Origin: JANLYC01 sp963750495
GTDB taxonomy: Bacteria; Actinomycetota; Actinomycetes; Propionibacteriales; Nocardioidaceae
Direction: 5' to 3'
Length of the DNA: 64,000 bases
Assembly (NCBI GenBank): GCA_963750495.1
Contig: CAVVQV010000008.1
Span: 310,001-374,000, forward strand
Position 1 is the first letter of the stretch. Each line of letters opens with the position of its first letter. The notes beneath the pieces were generated by a model that ran no database searches, was not told where the DNA came from, and saw only the letters and a program-made list of their open reading frames with translations. Below are positions 1 through 8,805 of the stretch, in pieces. A program made the position numbers and the translations under genes.

Positions 1-81
1 GGCGCGGACGACGTCGACGTGGTGCACGTGCGCGCGCTGGCGACCCAGTGCTTCACCTACGCCGTGATGCGGGCCGCCTGA
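1..81 (+). CDS. C-terminal end of an unrecognised protein (cut by window start)
   Basis: An open frame runs from the first base to a TGA at 79-81 and gives 26 residues ending ATQCFTYAVMRAA. The start lies outside the window. The composition looks like real coding sequence for this genome, with G or C at third positions, but the fragment is too short to place in a family. It lies on the plus strand, tail to tail with the LuxR-type regulator that ends at 99, so the two genes converge with only 17 bases between their stops. It could belong to the same pathway as the carbamate kinase and amidohydrolase genes further on, but nothing in the fragment shows that. Confidence 0.55.
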   Translation, partial: GADDVDVVHVRALATQCFTYAVMRAA

Positions 82-98
82 GGAACCCGCTGACGCCC

Positions 99-3000
99 TC
101 AGTCGAGGAGGTTGTCGCGCCGAGCGATCGCAGCGGCCTCGGTGCGACCGGCGGCACCGAGCTTGGCGAGGATGTTCGATACGTGGACGCTCACGGTCTT
201 GGTGCTGATGAACAGCTGCCGGCCGATCTCGCCGTTGCTACGTCCCTGTGCGACGAGGGTGAGGATCTCGCGCTCGCGGGTGGTCAGCCGGGTGTCGTGT
301 CCGGCGCTGTCGGTACGCCGGGGTGCCGTGGAGCCCAGGGCTCGCAGCTCGGCCAGCAACGGCGCGGCGCCGAGACCGTCGGCAGTTCGACGTGCCGATT
401 CGAGCAAGGGCCGCGCCTCGGCCACCTGTCCGAGTGCGCGCAGGATCGCGGCCAGGCGGGCCTGCGATCGCGCGGTCTCGAAGACGTGTCCGAAGCTCGT
501 GAAGTCGTCGACGGCCTGGGACCAGGCAGCCACCAGCGCAACCTGGTCGGGCGGGTCCTGTCCGGTGATCCAACCCAATCGGGCAAGCTCGGCCCGACCC
601 CGCGAGAGCCAGGCCCGGCCCTCGGGCCCGATGACCTTCCAGCGCCGCAGTCCCCGGTTGAACGTCTCCTCGGCCGCGGCCGCGAGGTCGGCACCGCGCG
701 TGACCAGGTCGCCACGCTCGTCGGCGGTGGCGTTGGCGGCCGCGGTGGCCAGCTGGCCGATCATCAGGGCGCTGAGGCGGATGCGCGCCATGAAGAACTG
801 GCTGTCCCAGTGTCTGCGGATGACCTCGAGCACGTGGTCGTGGGCGGCCTGCGCACCGGCGAGATCACCCTGGTCGCCATACAGGTCGATGAGGGCACCT
901 CCGGACAGGATCGAGAACATGCCGTCGGAGTCCCAGAGACCGCGCACGTGCGCGGACCGCTCGAGGAACGAGACGTCACCCCGCGAGGCCGACACCATCA
1001 GCGCAGCGGCGGCAAGCGCTGCCTCGGCGGGCTCAGGTGGCGCCTCGCCGGACGCGTCGAGAATGCCCAGCGCATCGTCCCAGTTGCCACACACATAGGC
1101 CGTGATGCCGGCGATGACGCGTGCGTCGAGACCGTACGGCGCCCACGGTCGGCCCAGCTCGACAGCCCGGCGGTAGGCCCGCTCGTACGCCTCGCGGGCG
1201 TCCCGGACCCGGCCGGCCTCGAACAGCACGCCTCCGATGTTGTGCAGGCCGCGGAGCTCGCCCACCACGTCGTTGGCCGCGCGAGCCTTCTCGATGATCG
1301 CCAGCAACGTGCGCCGGGACGTCTCGGGATCGCCGGAGCGTTCGTCCATCCGCGTCATCGTGGTCGTGATCTCGGCGATCACGCCGGGCAGCCGCAGCTC
1401 CTGGCCGATCGCGAGCGCTTCGTTGGCGGCCGCCATGGCCTCCTCGTCACGGCTCCAGGACAGCAGGGCTCGCGAGCGGATGCCCATCAGCTGGGCCCGC
1501 ATCGCGGACGGCGGATCGGCGGGGACCAGCTCGAGGGCGCGGTCGACGACGCCGAGAACGTCGATGTCGGAGTCGACGACGAGGGCCGCGCTGGACAGGG
1601 CGTGCATGAGGCGGACCCGATCGTCGTCGTCGATGACGGGATCGAGGCAGGCCGCCTGCTCGCGGAGCAGCTGGGCTCCGCGCAGGGCATGCCCGGCCGT
1701 GGTGACGGCGTCGGCGGCCTTGATCGACAGGTCGACGAGCGCGGATGGCGACAGGATGGGGTCGACGGCCTGCTGGCCGGCCATCTCGAGGGCGATCTCG
1801 TAGTGCTGGGCTGCCTCGTCGGGCCCCCCGACGGCCATGGCCTCGTCACCGGCGGCGACGCTCGCCCGCACCGCCGTGGGCAGGTCGTGTGACGCCCGAG
1901 CGTGCCGGGCGATCTCCGCGGCGGTGCTCGTCACGTCGGGCTGGCTCAGCACGGCGGTGTAGGTCCGGTGCAGCCGGACGCGCTCGCCCGGCAGCAGGTC
2001 GTCGTACACGGCCTCGGCCAGCAAGGCATGACGAAAGGCGTAACCGTCGGCTCCGACCGGCAGCAGCAGGTTGCTGTCGACTGCGGCCCGGACGGCCCGG
2101 TCGAACTCGGCCGCCGGCACATCGACGACGCGGGAGAGGAGCTCGTGGGAGACCCGGCGACCGGCGACCGAAGCCGCCCGCAGCGTCTGGCGGCCGGAGT
2201 CGTCGAGCTGGTCGAGACGAAGCAGGAGCACGTCGGCGAGGTCGTCAGGGATGGCTCTGGAGGTCTGGTTGGAGCGGTCGGTGGCCGCGACCAGCTCTTC
2301 GGTGAAGAACGCGTTGCCCTCGGCGCGCTCGACGATCGTGTGGATGGCGGACTCGGGCAGGGCACGCGGGTGGATGGCGTGCACCAGCGAGCGCACGTGC
2401 CCGTCGCTGAGCCGATCGATCTGCAGCCGGGCGACGGCCGGCAACCGGGTCCATTCGCCCACCGCTGCCCGGAGCGGATGCTTGCGGTGCAGATCGTCGC
2501 TGCGATAGGTCGCGACCAGGTGGACATCGTTACCGAGCCGGCGCGCGAAGAGAAAGCTGAGCAGCTCGCGGGTCGACTGGTCGGCCCAGTGCAGATCTTC
2601 GAGAAGGACGAGGACAGGCCGGCTGGTGGACAGCTCGTCGAGGGCGGCGAGCACGGACGCGAAGAGGTCGGCCCGGTCCATGGGCTCGGAGTCGACGTCG
2701 CGGTCGTTGGCGGCGGCGTCACCGGTCAACCGCCGGCCCGGCATGAGCCGACGTACGGCGGGGTGCGCGCGGGCCAGGGCGTCGGCGACCTCCGGCTCGT
2801 CGCCCGTCAGCCGGGCGAACACCTCCGTGAACGGAAGGTAGGGCAACACGCTGTCGCCGAAGTCGAGGCAATGGCCGATCAGCACCTGCCAGTCTGCGGC
2901 CACCGCGTGCTCGCGCAGCTCGGCCAGCAGTCTGCTCTTGCCCACACCGGCGTCTCCGGAGACGATCACCGCTGAGACACCCCCGGCCGGTGCTGCTGTG

Positions 3001-3170
3001 GCGCCGCCGTGTTTGCTGTCGTCCGGCAACCCCGTCAGGTCGATGAGCTGACGGAGCTCGTCGGCTCGTCCGATCATCGGACGCAGCGCGGGCGAAGTCA
3101 CGAGGTCCATCATCGCGGGTGGCGCCGACACTGCAAGGTCGTGGTCCGCGATGTGTCCGGTCGTGCTCAT
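99..3170 (-). CDS. LuxR-family large ATP-binding transcriptional regulator (LAL type)
   Basis: This 1023-residue protein has the layout of LAL/MalT-like regulators. An N-terminal AAA ATPase domain has a Walker A motif GDAGVGKS near residues 72-79 and a Walker B segment VLVLLEDLHWAD near 185-196. A long helical TPR-like middle follows, and a LuxR helix-turn-helix fills the last 62 residues (LTTREREILTLVAQG through TKTVSVHVSNIL). Such proteins bind ATP, sense a ligand or partner through the middle region and activate transcription from the C-terminal domain. The ATG at 3170 is preceded by GGGAGGG at a good distance. It reads away from the HEAT-repeat, carbamate kinase and amidohydrolase genes and may control them; that is inference from position only. 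Confidence 0.9.
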   Translation of the reverse strand: MSTTGHIADHDLAVSAPPAMMDLVTSPALRPMIGRADELRQLIDLTGLPDDSKHGGATAAPAGGVSAVIVSGDAGVGKSRLLAELREHAVAADWQVLIGHCLDFGDSVLPYLPFTEVFARLTGDEPEVADALARAHPAVRRLMPGRRLTGDAAANDRDVDSEPMDRADLFASVLAALDELSTSRPVLVLLEDLHWADQSTRELLSFLFARRLGNDVHLVATYRSDDLHRKHPLRAAVGEWTRLPAVARLQIDRLSDGHVRSLVHAIHPRALPESAIHTIVERAEGNAFFTEELVAATDRSNQTSRAIPDDLADVLLLRLDQLDDSGRQTLRAASVAGRRVSHELLSRVVDVPAAEFDRAVRAAVDSNLLLPVGADGYAFRHALLAEAVYDDLLPGERVRLHRTYTAVLSQPDVTSTAAEIARHARASHDLPTAVRASVAAGDEAMAVGGPDEAAQHYEIALEMAGQQAVDPILSPSALVDLSIKAADAVTTAGHALRGAQLLREQAACLDPVIDDDDRVRLMHALSSAALVVDSDIDVLGVVDRALELVPADPPSAMRAQLMGIRSRALLSWSRDEEAMAAANEALAIGQELRLPGVIAEITTTMTRMDERSGDPETSRRTLLAIIEKARAANDVVGELRGLHNIGGVLFEAGRVRDAREAYERAYRRAVELGRPWAPYGLDARVIAGITAYVCGNWDDALGILDASGEAPPEPAEAALAAAALMVSASRGDVSFLERSAHVRGLWDSDGMFSILSGGALIDLYGDQGDLAGAQAAHDHVLEVIRRHWDSQFFMARIRLSALMIGQLATAAANATADERGDLVTRGADLAAAAEETFNRGLRRWKVIGPEGRAWLSRGRAELARLGWITGQDPPDQVALVAAWSQAVDDFTSFGHVFETARSQARLAAILRALGQVAEARPLLESARRTADGLGAAPLLAELRALGSTAPRRTDSAGHDTRLTTREREILTLVAQGRSNGEIGRQLFISTKTVSVHVSNILAKLGAAGRTEAAAIARRDNLLD

Positions 3171-3230
3171 TCAGCCCTCCCGGCTGCCAGGGGATCGGGA
3201 ACTCGGGTCGGCTCATCGGGGCCGGGGACC

Positions 3231-3416
3231 TCAGGCGGTCCGCGGCGCGTTCCGGCGCTGGTTGCGCTTGGCTGCGAGCTCCTGGCGGCGCTCTCGGCGG
3301 GCCACCCGGTGACGCCGACGCAGTTCAGCGGTCGCGACCTCGTCGGCAATGCGCTGACGGTGGAAATCGAGCTCTGAGGTGATGAACGGGGCGGGAATGT
3401 CCAGTGGGCTCAACAT
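3231..3416 (-). CDS. Small basic protein of unknown function (61 aa)
   Basis: The frame stays open to 3512, but the start is set at the ATG at 3416 because GAGAGGAGG lies nine bases upstream of it on the minus strand. The protein begins MLSPLDIPAPFITSELDF and turns strongly basic and helical in its second half (RRRHRVARRERRQELAAKRNQRR). The arginine-rich tail suggests nucleic acid or membrane-surface binding, but I recognise no family. It sits 60 bases upstream of the LuxR-type regulator on the same strand and could be co-transcribed with it. Confidence that it is a gene rests on the ribosome binding site and the biased composition. Confidence 0.6.
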   Translation of the reverse strand: MLSPLDIPAPFITSELDFHRQRIADEVATAELRRRHRVARRERRQELAAKRNQRRNAPRTA

Positions 3417-3598
3417 GGTGCTGGTCCTCCTCTCGCGGCGCTGACTGCGCCGACACCGCCAATCTGCCGTTCTGAGGCAGCGACCTGCATCGGGAGAATG
3501 CCTTATCTGCACTATTCGCTCGACGTCCGTGCTACCTCAGACGGGCCGGTTGCGGGTGCGGGGCTGTCTCTGTCGGTCCCGGATGCGACGATCGGGGC

Positions 3599-4195
3599 GT
3601 GAGCCCGACGCCGTCCCCGCCCTCGGTTCCGTCGCTGCCGCCGCCGACTGATCCGGATGGCACGCCCGCCGAGCTCGTGAGCGAATTGGGGGCTCTCGTC
3701 GGCGAGACGACAGCGGCGACGTGGTGCGCCGACCTGCTCGGTGGCGCCGACGTGCGGGACTACGCCGGCATGCTCGCCTATCTCGGTCGCAACTGTGCGA
3801 CGGCGGCGTTCGACGCCGGCTGGCACGACTACTGGCACCGCACCTGGGGCGGCCGCGGCCTGCTCTACGTCTGGAGTGAAGGCGTGGCCGACGTCGTCGT
3901 CTCCGGCCTCGCCGACCCGCATTGGCGGCCGGCCGAGATGTGCCTGAAGGTGGCGACGAAACGCGAGATCGGCGAGGCCGGACCTGCCGCCGTACCCCTC
4001 GCCACCCACGAGCTGCCCCGGGTGCGGGCCAACGCGGTCCGGTGTCTCGGCCTGGTCGGCGACACCGAGCACCTGCCCGTCGTCGAGGCGGCGATCGACG
4101 ATGGCGACCCCGTCGTACGCCGCGCGGCGGCCCGGGCCCGCACGCTGATGGCCCGCAGGCTCGACCTCTCCCTCGACCTCCCCGAATCGCGCTGA
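3599..4195 (+). CDS. HEAT-repeat domain protein
   Basis: This 198-residue protein starts at a GTG. After a proline-rich N-terminus (about residues 1-20) it continues as a soluble helical protein. The C-terminal half carries HEAT/PBS-lyase-like repeats, seen in LATHELPRVRANAVRCLGLVG and in VVEAAIDDGDPVVRRAAARA, the usual pattern of a short helix, Asp-Pro turn and Arg/Ala-rich second helix. HEAT repeats make scaffolds for protein contacts; no catalytic motif is visible. It lies between the regulator and the carbamate kinase gene with about 200 bases to the latter, so it may be its own unit. No good ribosome binding site precedes the GTG, which leaves the exact start uncertain. Confidence 0.7.
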   Translation: MSPTPSPPSVPSLPPPTDPDGTPAELVSELGALVGETTAATWCADLLGGADVRDYAGMLAYLGRNCATAAFDAGWHDYWHRTWGGRGLLYVWSEGVADVVVSGLADPHWRPAEMCLKVATKREIGEAGPAAVPLATHELPRVRANAVRCLGLVGDTEHLPVVEAAIDDGDPVVRRAAARARTLMARRLDLSLDLPESR

Positions 4196-4341
4196 CCTCA
4201 GCTGACCCGCGCTGAGCTGGCTGACCTGGACCGATGAGGCCGGGGACGTGTGCGTCGCGACCGGTCGAGGTGGCGAGCTCTGCCCGAACCGGATCACCGG
4301 CTTGGGCGACAGGTGCCAGCGTGTGCTCTCGGCGCGGTCCC

Positions 4342-4347
4342 TAGGGT
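4342..4347 (+). promoter_or_regulatory. Candidate -10 box for the carbamate kinase / amidohydrolase unit
   Basis: TAGGGT fits the actinobacterial TANNNT -10 pattern and lies 54 bases before the GTG of the carbamate kinase. No clear -35 is visible. The intergenic stretch from 4196 to 4401 holds nothing else I can name. Confidence 0.35.
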
Positions 4348-4401
4348 GGGACACAGGCCCCCTGCCGGTGGGCCAGGGTTCGGCGACGAGAGCGAGGCGG
4401 C

Positions 4402-5347
4402 GTGCGCGTACTGGTGGCGCTCGGCGGCAACGCCATGACGGGTCCCGACGGCAGCGCCCGGGTCGAGGACCAGATCGCCGCGGCGGAGACCGCGATGGAG
4501 GCCGTCGCCGACCTGGTGGCATCAGGCGTCGAGGTCGTCATCACCCACGGCAACGGCCCACAGGTCGGCAACCTGCTGGTCAAGAACGAGCTCTCCGCCG
4601 GCGTGGTGCCGCCCGTGCCGTTGGACTGGTGCGGCGCCCAGACCCAGGCGACGCTGGGATTCGTGCTGATGAACGCTCTCGAGCCGGCCCTCGCCCGGCG
4701 CAGGTGCGTCCCGGCCCGTCGCCTCGATCGTCACGCGCACTCTCGTCGACCTCGACGACCCCGGTTTCCAACGGCCGAGCAAGCCGATCGGACGCTACCT
4801 CCCCAAGGAGGAGGCGGCCGTGCTCATCGACCACGGCCAGCACTTCGAGGACCGCGGCGTCCGTGGCTGGCGCCGGGTGGTCGCCTCGCCTGAGCCGGTC
4901 GAGATCCTCGACGCCGGCGTGGTCTCGACCCTGGTCGCCCAGGGGTATGTCGTGATCGCCAACGGTGGCGGCGGCGTCCCCGTCGTACGCGAGCCGGACG
5001 GCCGACTGCGTGGCGTCGAAGCCGTGATCGACAAGGACTTAGGGGCTGCGGTGCTGGCTCGCTCCGTGGGAGCCGACCGGCTGGTCATCGCCACCGATGT
5101 CGACCACGCGATCCTCGACTACGGCACCGACCACGCCCGCCCGATCGGGCCGGTGGCCGCCTCGATCATGCGCGTCTACGCCGCCGAGGGCCAGTTCGCC
5201 AGCGGCTCGATGGGGCCCAAGGTCGATGCCATCTGCGCCTTCGTCGAGGCCTCCGGCCAGATCGGGGTCATCACGAGCCTGACCCACATCGTCGACGGGG
5301 TTCGCGGCGAGGTCGGCACCATCGTGTCCCCCCACGGCGACTCCTAG
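4402..5347 (+). pseudogene. arcC: Carbamate kinase, frameshifted
   Basis: The first part (from the GTG at 4402) begins MRVLVALGGNAMTG and has the ITHGNGPQVGNLL substrate loop of carbamate kinases. Around 4690-4712 the homology leaves frame 1 and continues in frame 2 as PVASIVTRTLVDLDDPGF, then GRYLPKEEA, VIANGGGGVP, VIDKDLGAAVLA, LVIATDVDHA and GSMGPKVDA. Together the parts make a full-length enzyme of about 314 residues, so one extra base breaks an otherwise intact gene. The enzyme converts carbamoyl phosphate and ADP to carbamate and ATP. A ring-opening amidohydrolase gene begins 40 bases downstream behind a GAGAGAG-type ribosome binding site, so the two are probably one operon. The break may be a sequencing error, because the same kind recurs elsewhere in the window. 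Confidence 0.85.
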
Positions 5348-5387
5348 ACCAGACCACCTGCACCACACGAAGAGAGAGAGTGAAGCC

Positions 5388-6518
5388 ATGCCGGAGCCGA
5401 TCGAGGTCCGCAAGGTCCCCATCCAGCACGTCTCGGACGCCAGCGGACTGTCCGACCTGATCGACGCCGGTGTCATCGACGCCGACCGGGTCGTCGCGGT
5501 GATCGGCAAGACCGAGGGCAACGGCGGGGTCAACGACTACACCCGGATCATCGCCGACCGCGCGTTCCGTGAGGTGCTCGTCGACAAGGGCAGCCGTACG
5601 GCCGAGCAGGCCAAGGAGGTGCCGATCGTCTGGTCCGGCGGCACCGACGGCGTCATCAGCCCGCATGCCACGATCTTCGCCACCGTCCCGCCGGAGGAGG
5701 CTCCGCAGACCGATGAACCACGCCTCACAGTGGGGTTCGCGATGAGCGAGCAGCTCTACCCGGAGGACATCGGGCGTACCCCGATGGTCAGCAAGGTGGC
5801 CGACGCGGTCAAGGTGGCGATGGAGCGGGCGGGAATCACCGATACCGCCGACGTGCACTACATCCAGACCAAGACTCCGCTGCTCACGATCCACACCATC
5901 CGCGACGCGAAGTCCCGCGGCAAGACGGTCTGGACCGAGGAGACCCATCTCTCGATGGACCTCTCCAACGGCTGTACGGCGCTGGGCATCGCCGTAGCCC
6001 TCGGCGAGATCGAGATGCCCGCCGATGCCGACGTCATGCATGACCGCTCGCTGTACTCAGCGGTGGCGTCATGCTCGTCCGGGGTCGAGCTCGACCAGGC
6101 CCAGGTCGTGGTGGTCGGCAACGCGCGAGGGGTCGGCGGCCGCTACCGCGTCGGCCACTCGGTGATGACCGACGCGCTCGACCAGGACGGGATCTGGGCA
6201 GCGATCAAGGATGCCGGTCTCGACCTGCCCGACCGGCCACGCCCGACCGACATCGACGGACGCCTCGTGAACGTGTTCCTCAAGTGCGAGGTCTCCCAGG
6301 ACGGCCAGGTGCACGGTCGGCGCAACGCCATGCTCGACGACTCCGACGTGCACTGGCACCGCCAGATCAAGGCGTGCGTCGGGGGAGTGGCGGCCGCCGT
6401 GACCGGCGACCCGGCCGTCTTCGTGTCCGTCTCGGCAGCGCACCAGGGCCCGGACGGTGGTGGCCCGGTGGCGGCGATCGTCGACCTCGGCGACGATCCC
6501 ACGGGTTATCGCCCCTGA
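5388..6518 (+). CDS. Ring-opening amidohydrolase (cyanuric acid amidohydrolase / barbiturase family)
   Basis: The 376-residue length is typical of the AtzD/barbiturase family, which hydrolyses cyclic imides: cyanuric acid to carboxybiuret, or barbiturate to ureidomalonate. The family's threefold Lys-Ser pattern is complete: K41 (VIGKTEGNGG) with S83 (VWSGGTDG), K162 (IQTKTPLL) with S230/S231 (ASCSSGVE), and K299 (FLKCEV) with S349 (VSVSAAHQG). The C-terminal GPDGGGPVA loop is also present. Substrate cannot be decided by eye. The carbamate kinase gene just upstream suggests that the released carbamoyl nitrogen is used to make ATP, or that the pair belongs to a purine/pyrimidine-type nitrogen scavenging route; this is inference. 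It starts at an ATG with a purine-rich site (GAGAGAGTGAAG) upstream. Confidence 0.92.
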   Translation: MPEPIEVRKVPIQHVSDASGLSDLIDAGVIDADRVVAVIGKTEGNGGVNDYTRIIADRAFREVLVDKGSRTAEQAKEVPIVWSGGTDGVISPHATIFATVPPEEAPQTDEPRLTVGFAMSEQLYPEDIGRTPMVSKVADAVKVAMERAGITDTADVHYIQTKTPLLTIHTIRDAKSRGKTVWTEETHLSMDLSNGCTALGIAVALGEIEMPADADVMHDRSLYSAVASCSSGVELDQAQVVVVGNARGVGGRYRVGHSVMTDALDQDGIWAAIKDAGLDLPDRPRPTDIDGRLVNVFLKCEVSQDGQVHGRRNAMLDDSDVHWHRQIKACVGGVAAAVTGDPAVFVSVSAAHQGPDGGGPVAAIVDLGDDPTGYRP

Positions 6519-6600
6519 CGCCTGCTCCCGGCGTCCGGAGCCACCTGACCGTTCGAACGACACAACGTCTGTTTTGCACCGCTGTGGGTGGTTGAACCCG

Positions 6601-6606
6601 TACCCT
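6601..6606 (+). promoter_or_regulatory. Candidate -10 box for a leaderless transcript of the YcxB-like gene
   Basis: TACCCT fits TANNNT and ends six bases before the GTG at 6613, so transcription could start at or near the first base of the start codon. No convincing -35 is present. Confidence 0.4.
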
Positions 6607-6612
6607 CCAGGA

Positions 6613-7191
6613 GTGAACGACGGTGCGGGCGTGTTCCGCTACGAGTACGTCCTGAACGTGGACGAGGTCGTGCGAACCGCGTTGTGGCTCCGCCGTGGTC
6701 TGCTCTACCTTGCCGCGGCGGTGGCGCTGTGCGGTCTGCTGTCCATCGGATCCGGGCTGGCTGTGCACTCGGGCTGGTTCGTGCTCTTCGGGCTGCTGCT
6801 CCTGGTCGAGGTGCCGATGTTGATCGCAGTCCAGGTCCGCCGGTTCCGCCGCAACTACGCGATCAACCAGGGGTTGCACCGGGTCGTCACGTTCTCACCC
6901 GACGGCATCCTTACCCAGGGGCTCGTCGCGGTCTCGTTCGGCTGGGAGTACTTCACCGCCTGGTCGCTTCGCCGCGAGACACTGATCTTCGTCCGCCACG
7001 TGGGCCGTCAGCGTCTGCACTTTCTCGTGGTACCGATCCATGCCGTCCCTGACGACGAGTGGCAACAGCTGACGACCACCCTGTTCGAGCGACTGGGACC
7101 GGCGCGCAGACCGGACGGGGTGCGCCGTCCCGCGCTCACGCATGCGATGGCGGCCGCAAAACCTGGTGAACCCGCGCCACGACATCCCTAG
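6613..7191 (+). CDS. YcxB-like small membrane protein
   Basis: The 192-residue protein has a short N-terminal strand region (FRYEYVLNVDEVVR), two adjacent membrane helices (about residues 28-50 and 54-76, rich in Leu/Val/Ala) and a soluble C-terminal domain. The FSPDGILTQGLVAVSFGWEY stretch followed by a WSLRRETLIFV segment is the usual YcxB-domain layout. The function of the family is unknown. The GTG at 6613 is chosen because a TANNNT box sits where a leaderless transcript would need it; another GTG at 6631 is possible. The frame is open upstream, but that part overlaps the end of the amidohydrolase gene and has no start signal. Its stop overlaps the promoter of the next gene. Confidence 0.75.
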   Translation: MNDGAGVFRYEYVLNVDEVVRTALWLRRGLLYLAAAVALCGLLSIGSGLAVHSGWFVLFGLLLLVEVPMLIAVQVRRFRRNYAINQGLHRVVTFSPDGILTQGLVAVSFGWEYFTAWSLRRETLIFVRHVGRQRLHFLVVPIHAVPDDEWQQLTTTLFERLGPARRPDGVRRPALTHAMAAAKPGEPAPRHP

Positions 7192-7194
7192 GCT
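7189..7194 (+). promoter_or_regulatory. Candidate -10 box for a leaderless transcript of the tandem GNAT gene
   Basis: TAGGCT is followed by seven bases and then the ATG at 7202, the spacing expected when the transcript begins with its start codon. The box overlaps the stop codon of the upstream gene. Confidence 0.45.
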
Positions 7195-7201
7195 GCAGCA
7201 C

Positions 7202-8257
7202 ATGGAGACGGCGACTGGGGCCGAGCACACGGAGCCCACCGAGCACACGGAGCCCACAGGACACACTGCGGGCCTGGCTGTCGTGTGGCGACCCGTGACG
7301 GCTGCCGACATCCCCGCCTGGAACGAACTCCTCGCGCGGGCGGAGGCGGTCGACCATTCCGGTGAGCACTTCAACGAGGACGATCTCGCCGAGGAGCTCG
7401 CCGATCCGGCGACCGGCTCCGAGGACCGGATCGGCGGCTGGATCGACGAGACCATGGTTGCCTTCGCCGGACTCATGCCACGTGAGGCGGTGACGGATCA
7501 CTGGCGCGTCCATGGGGAGGGTGTGGTCGATCCCCGATTTCGCGGCCGAGGGCTGGGTCGGCACTGCATCGAGTGGGCCGCCGGCCGCACCCGGCAGCTT
7601 CAGCAGGAACGTCACCCGGACGTCGAGACGCGGCTCCAGGTGATGGGGTTCCTGGCTCGGACCGATCAGGTCGCGCTGCTCGAGGAGGCCGGCCTCACCG
7701 CCGTGAACTGGTCAGCAACGATGCGGGCCCAACTCGACACCGGCCAGCCACCAGAGCCAGTCGAGGCCGCGTGGCCCGACGGCCACCACCTCCGCACGTA
7801 CGACCGCGGCGTGAGCGCCGCCACCCGGGACGCACACAACGCGGCGTTCCTCGACCACTGGGGCTCGGTTCCGTGGACGCCGACGATGTGGGAACAGTGG
7901 GTCGACGGGACCCGCAACTCACGGTTCGACCTGTCGTGGGTCCTGGTCCCCGACGACCGTCCCGACCACGTCGTCGGCTATGTGCTCACCAGTGAGTTCG
8001 ACGCCTACGAGCAGGTGACCGGCCGTCGTGAGGCCTACCTGGCCAAGATCGGCGTACGCCGGGAGATGCGCGGCCGCGGTATCGCCTCCGGGTTGTTGCG
8101 CCACGCGCTGCAGGCGTACCGCGAGGCCGGCTTCCACGAGACGGCGTTGGACGTCGACACCGACAACCCGACCGGTGCCTTCGGGCTGTACGAGCGGCAC
8201 GGGTACCGCGTCGAGACTCGCACGGCGACGTACCAGCTGAACCTGCCCCGACGATGA
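7202..8257 (+). CDS. Tandem GNAT N-acetyltransferase (mycothiol synthase-like architecture)
   Basis: The 351-residue protein holds two GNAT folds. The first spans about residues 25-170 (GEGVVDPRFRGRGLGRHC is its acetyl-CoA loop). The second spans about 190-350 (KIGVRREMRGRGIASGLL, then DVDTDNPTGAFGLYERHGY). The double GNAT layout is shared with mycothiol synthase MshD and related actinobacterial enzymes, but MshD itself is usually elsewhere, so I call only the architecture. The N-terminus carries a short duplicated EHTEPT peptide encoded by an 18-base direct repeat at 7226-7261. The ATG at 7202 is favoured by the leaderless promoter box. The last four bases overlap the start of the following GNAT gene, so translation is probably coupled. 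Confidence 0.85.
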   Translation: METATGAEHTEPTEHTEPTGHTAGLAVVWRPVTAADIPAWNELLARAEAVDHSGEHFNEDDLAEELADPATGSEDRIGGWIDETMVAFAGLMPREAVTDHWRVHGEGVVDPRFRGRGLGRHCIEWAAGRTRQLQQERHPDVETRLQVMGFLARTDQVALLEEAGLTAVNWSATMRAQLDTGQPPEPVEAAWPDGHHLRTYDRGVSAATRDAHNAAFLDHWGSVPWTPTMWEQWVDGTRNSRFDLSWVLVPDDRPDHVVGYVLTSEFDAYEQVTGRREAYLAKIGVRREMRGRGIASGLLRHALQAYREAGFHETALDVDTDNPTGAFGLYERHGYRVETRTATYQLNLPRR

Positions 8258-8805
8258 ACGCGCTCGAGCTCGTCACGCTTGCAGCAGGCGACTTCCAGCT
8301 CAGGCCGCCGCGTCCCGAGGACGCCGAAGCCGCGCTGGCGATGCTGGCCGATGCCGAGGTGCGGCAGTGGCATCCGGGCCCGGCGACGCTCACGCTGGGC
8401 TCGGTGCGCGACTGGCTGGAGCGGGGCCGCGACTGGTCCGGCGGCTCCGCCGCTGTGTGGACGGTGCATGAGGCGGACTCTCTGGTGGGGCAGGCGTACG
8501 TCTTCAGCATCGATCGCGACCAGCTCGACGCCTCGGTGGCCTACCGGACCGCGCCCTGGGCACGGGGTCGAGGCGTGGCGACCGCCGCTGTGTTGGCCAT
8601 GACGGCCTATGCGTTCGACGTCATCGGCCTGGAACGGCTGCGACTGCTGCACTCCGCCGCGAACCCAGCGTCGTGCCGAGTGGCCGAGAAGGCAGGCTAT
8701 GGCCTCGAAGGCACCGAGCGAGGCGGCTTCCGGGACCACGACGGGCTCCGCTGGGACAGCCACCTGCACGGTTGTCTGAAAGCCGGCGTGGTCAGTCGCC
8801 CGTGA
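8254..8805 (+). CDS. GNAT N-acetyltransferase, RimJ/RimL-like
   Basis: This 183-residue single-domain acetyltransferase opens with FQLRPPRPEDAEAALAM, as RimJ/RimL-type enzymes do. It carries the acetyl-CoA loop APWARGRGVATAAV near residues 106-119, and ends with the typical NPASCRVAEKAGYGLEG segment that packs on the cofactor. Targets in this group include protein N-termini, small amines and antibiotics; nothing here tells which. Its ATG overlaps the stop of the tandem GNAT gene (ATGA), so the two are co-translated. Its end overlaps by 14 bases the end of the convergent P-loop gene on the minus strand. Confidence 0.85.
   Translation: MNALELVTLAAGDFQLRPPRPEDAEAALAMLADAEVRQWHPGPATLTLGSVRDWLERGRDWSGGSAAVWTVHEADSLVGQAYVFSIDRDQLDASVAYRTAPWARGRGVATAAVLAMTAYAFDVIGLERLRLLHSAANPASCRVAEKAGYGLEGTERGGFRDHDGLRWDSHLHGCLKAGVVSRP

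Noticed and set aside
48..1892. Long plus-strand open frame opposite the LuxR-type regulator
   Set aside because: It mirrors the regulator codon by codon, has no family pattern and no ribosome binding site; typical antisense shadow in GC-rich DNA.
6551..6558. GTTCGAAC palindrome as an SOS box
   Set aside because: The halves are in the wrong order for LexA (GAAC-N4-GTTC is needed), and the gene behind it is not an SOS type.
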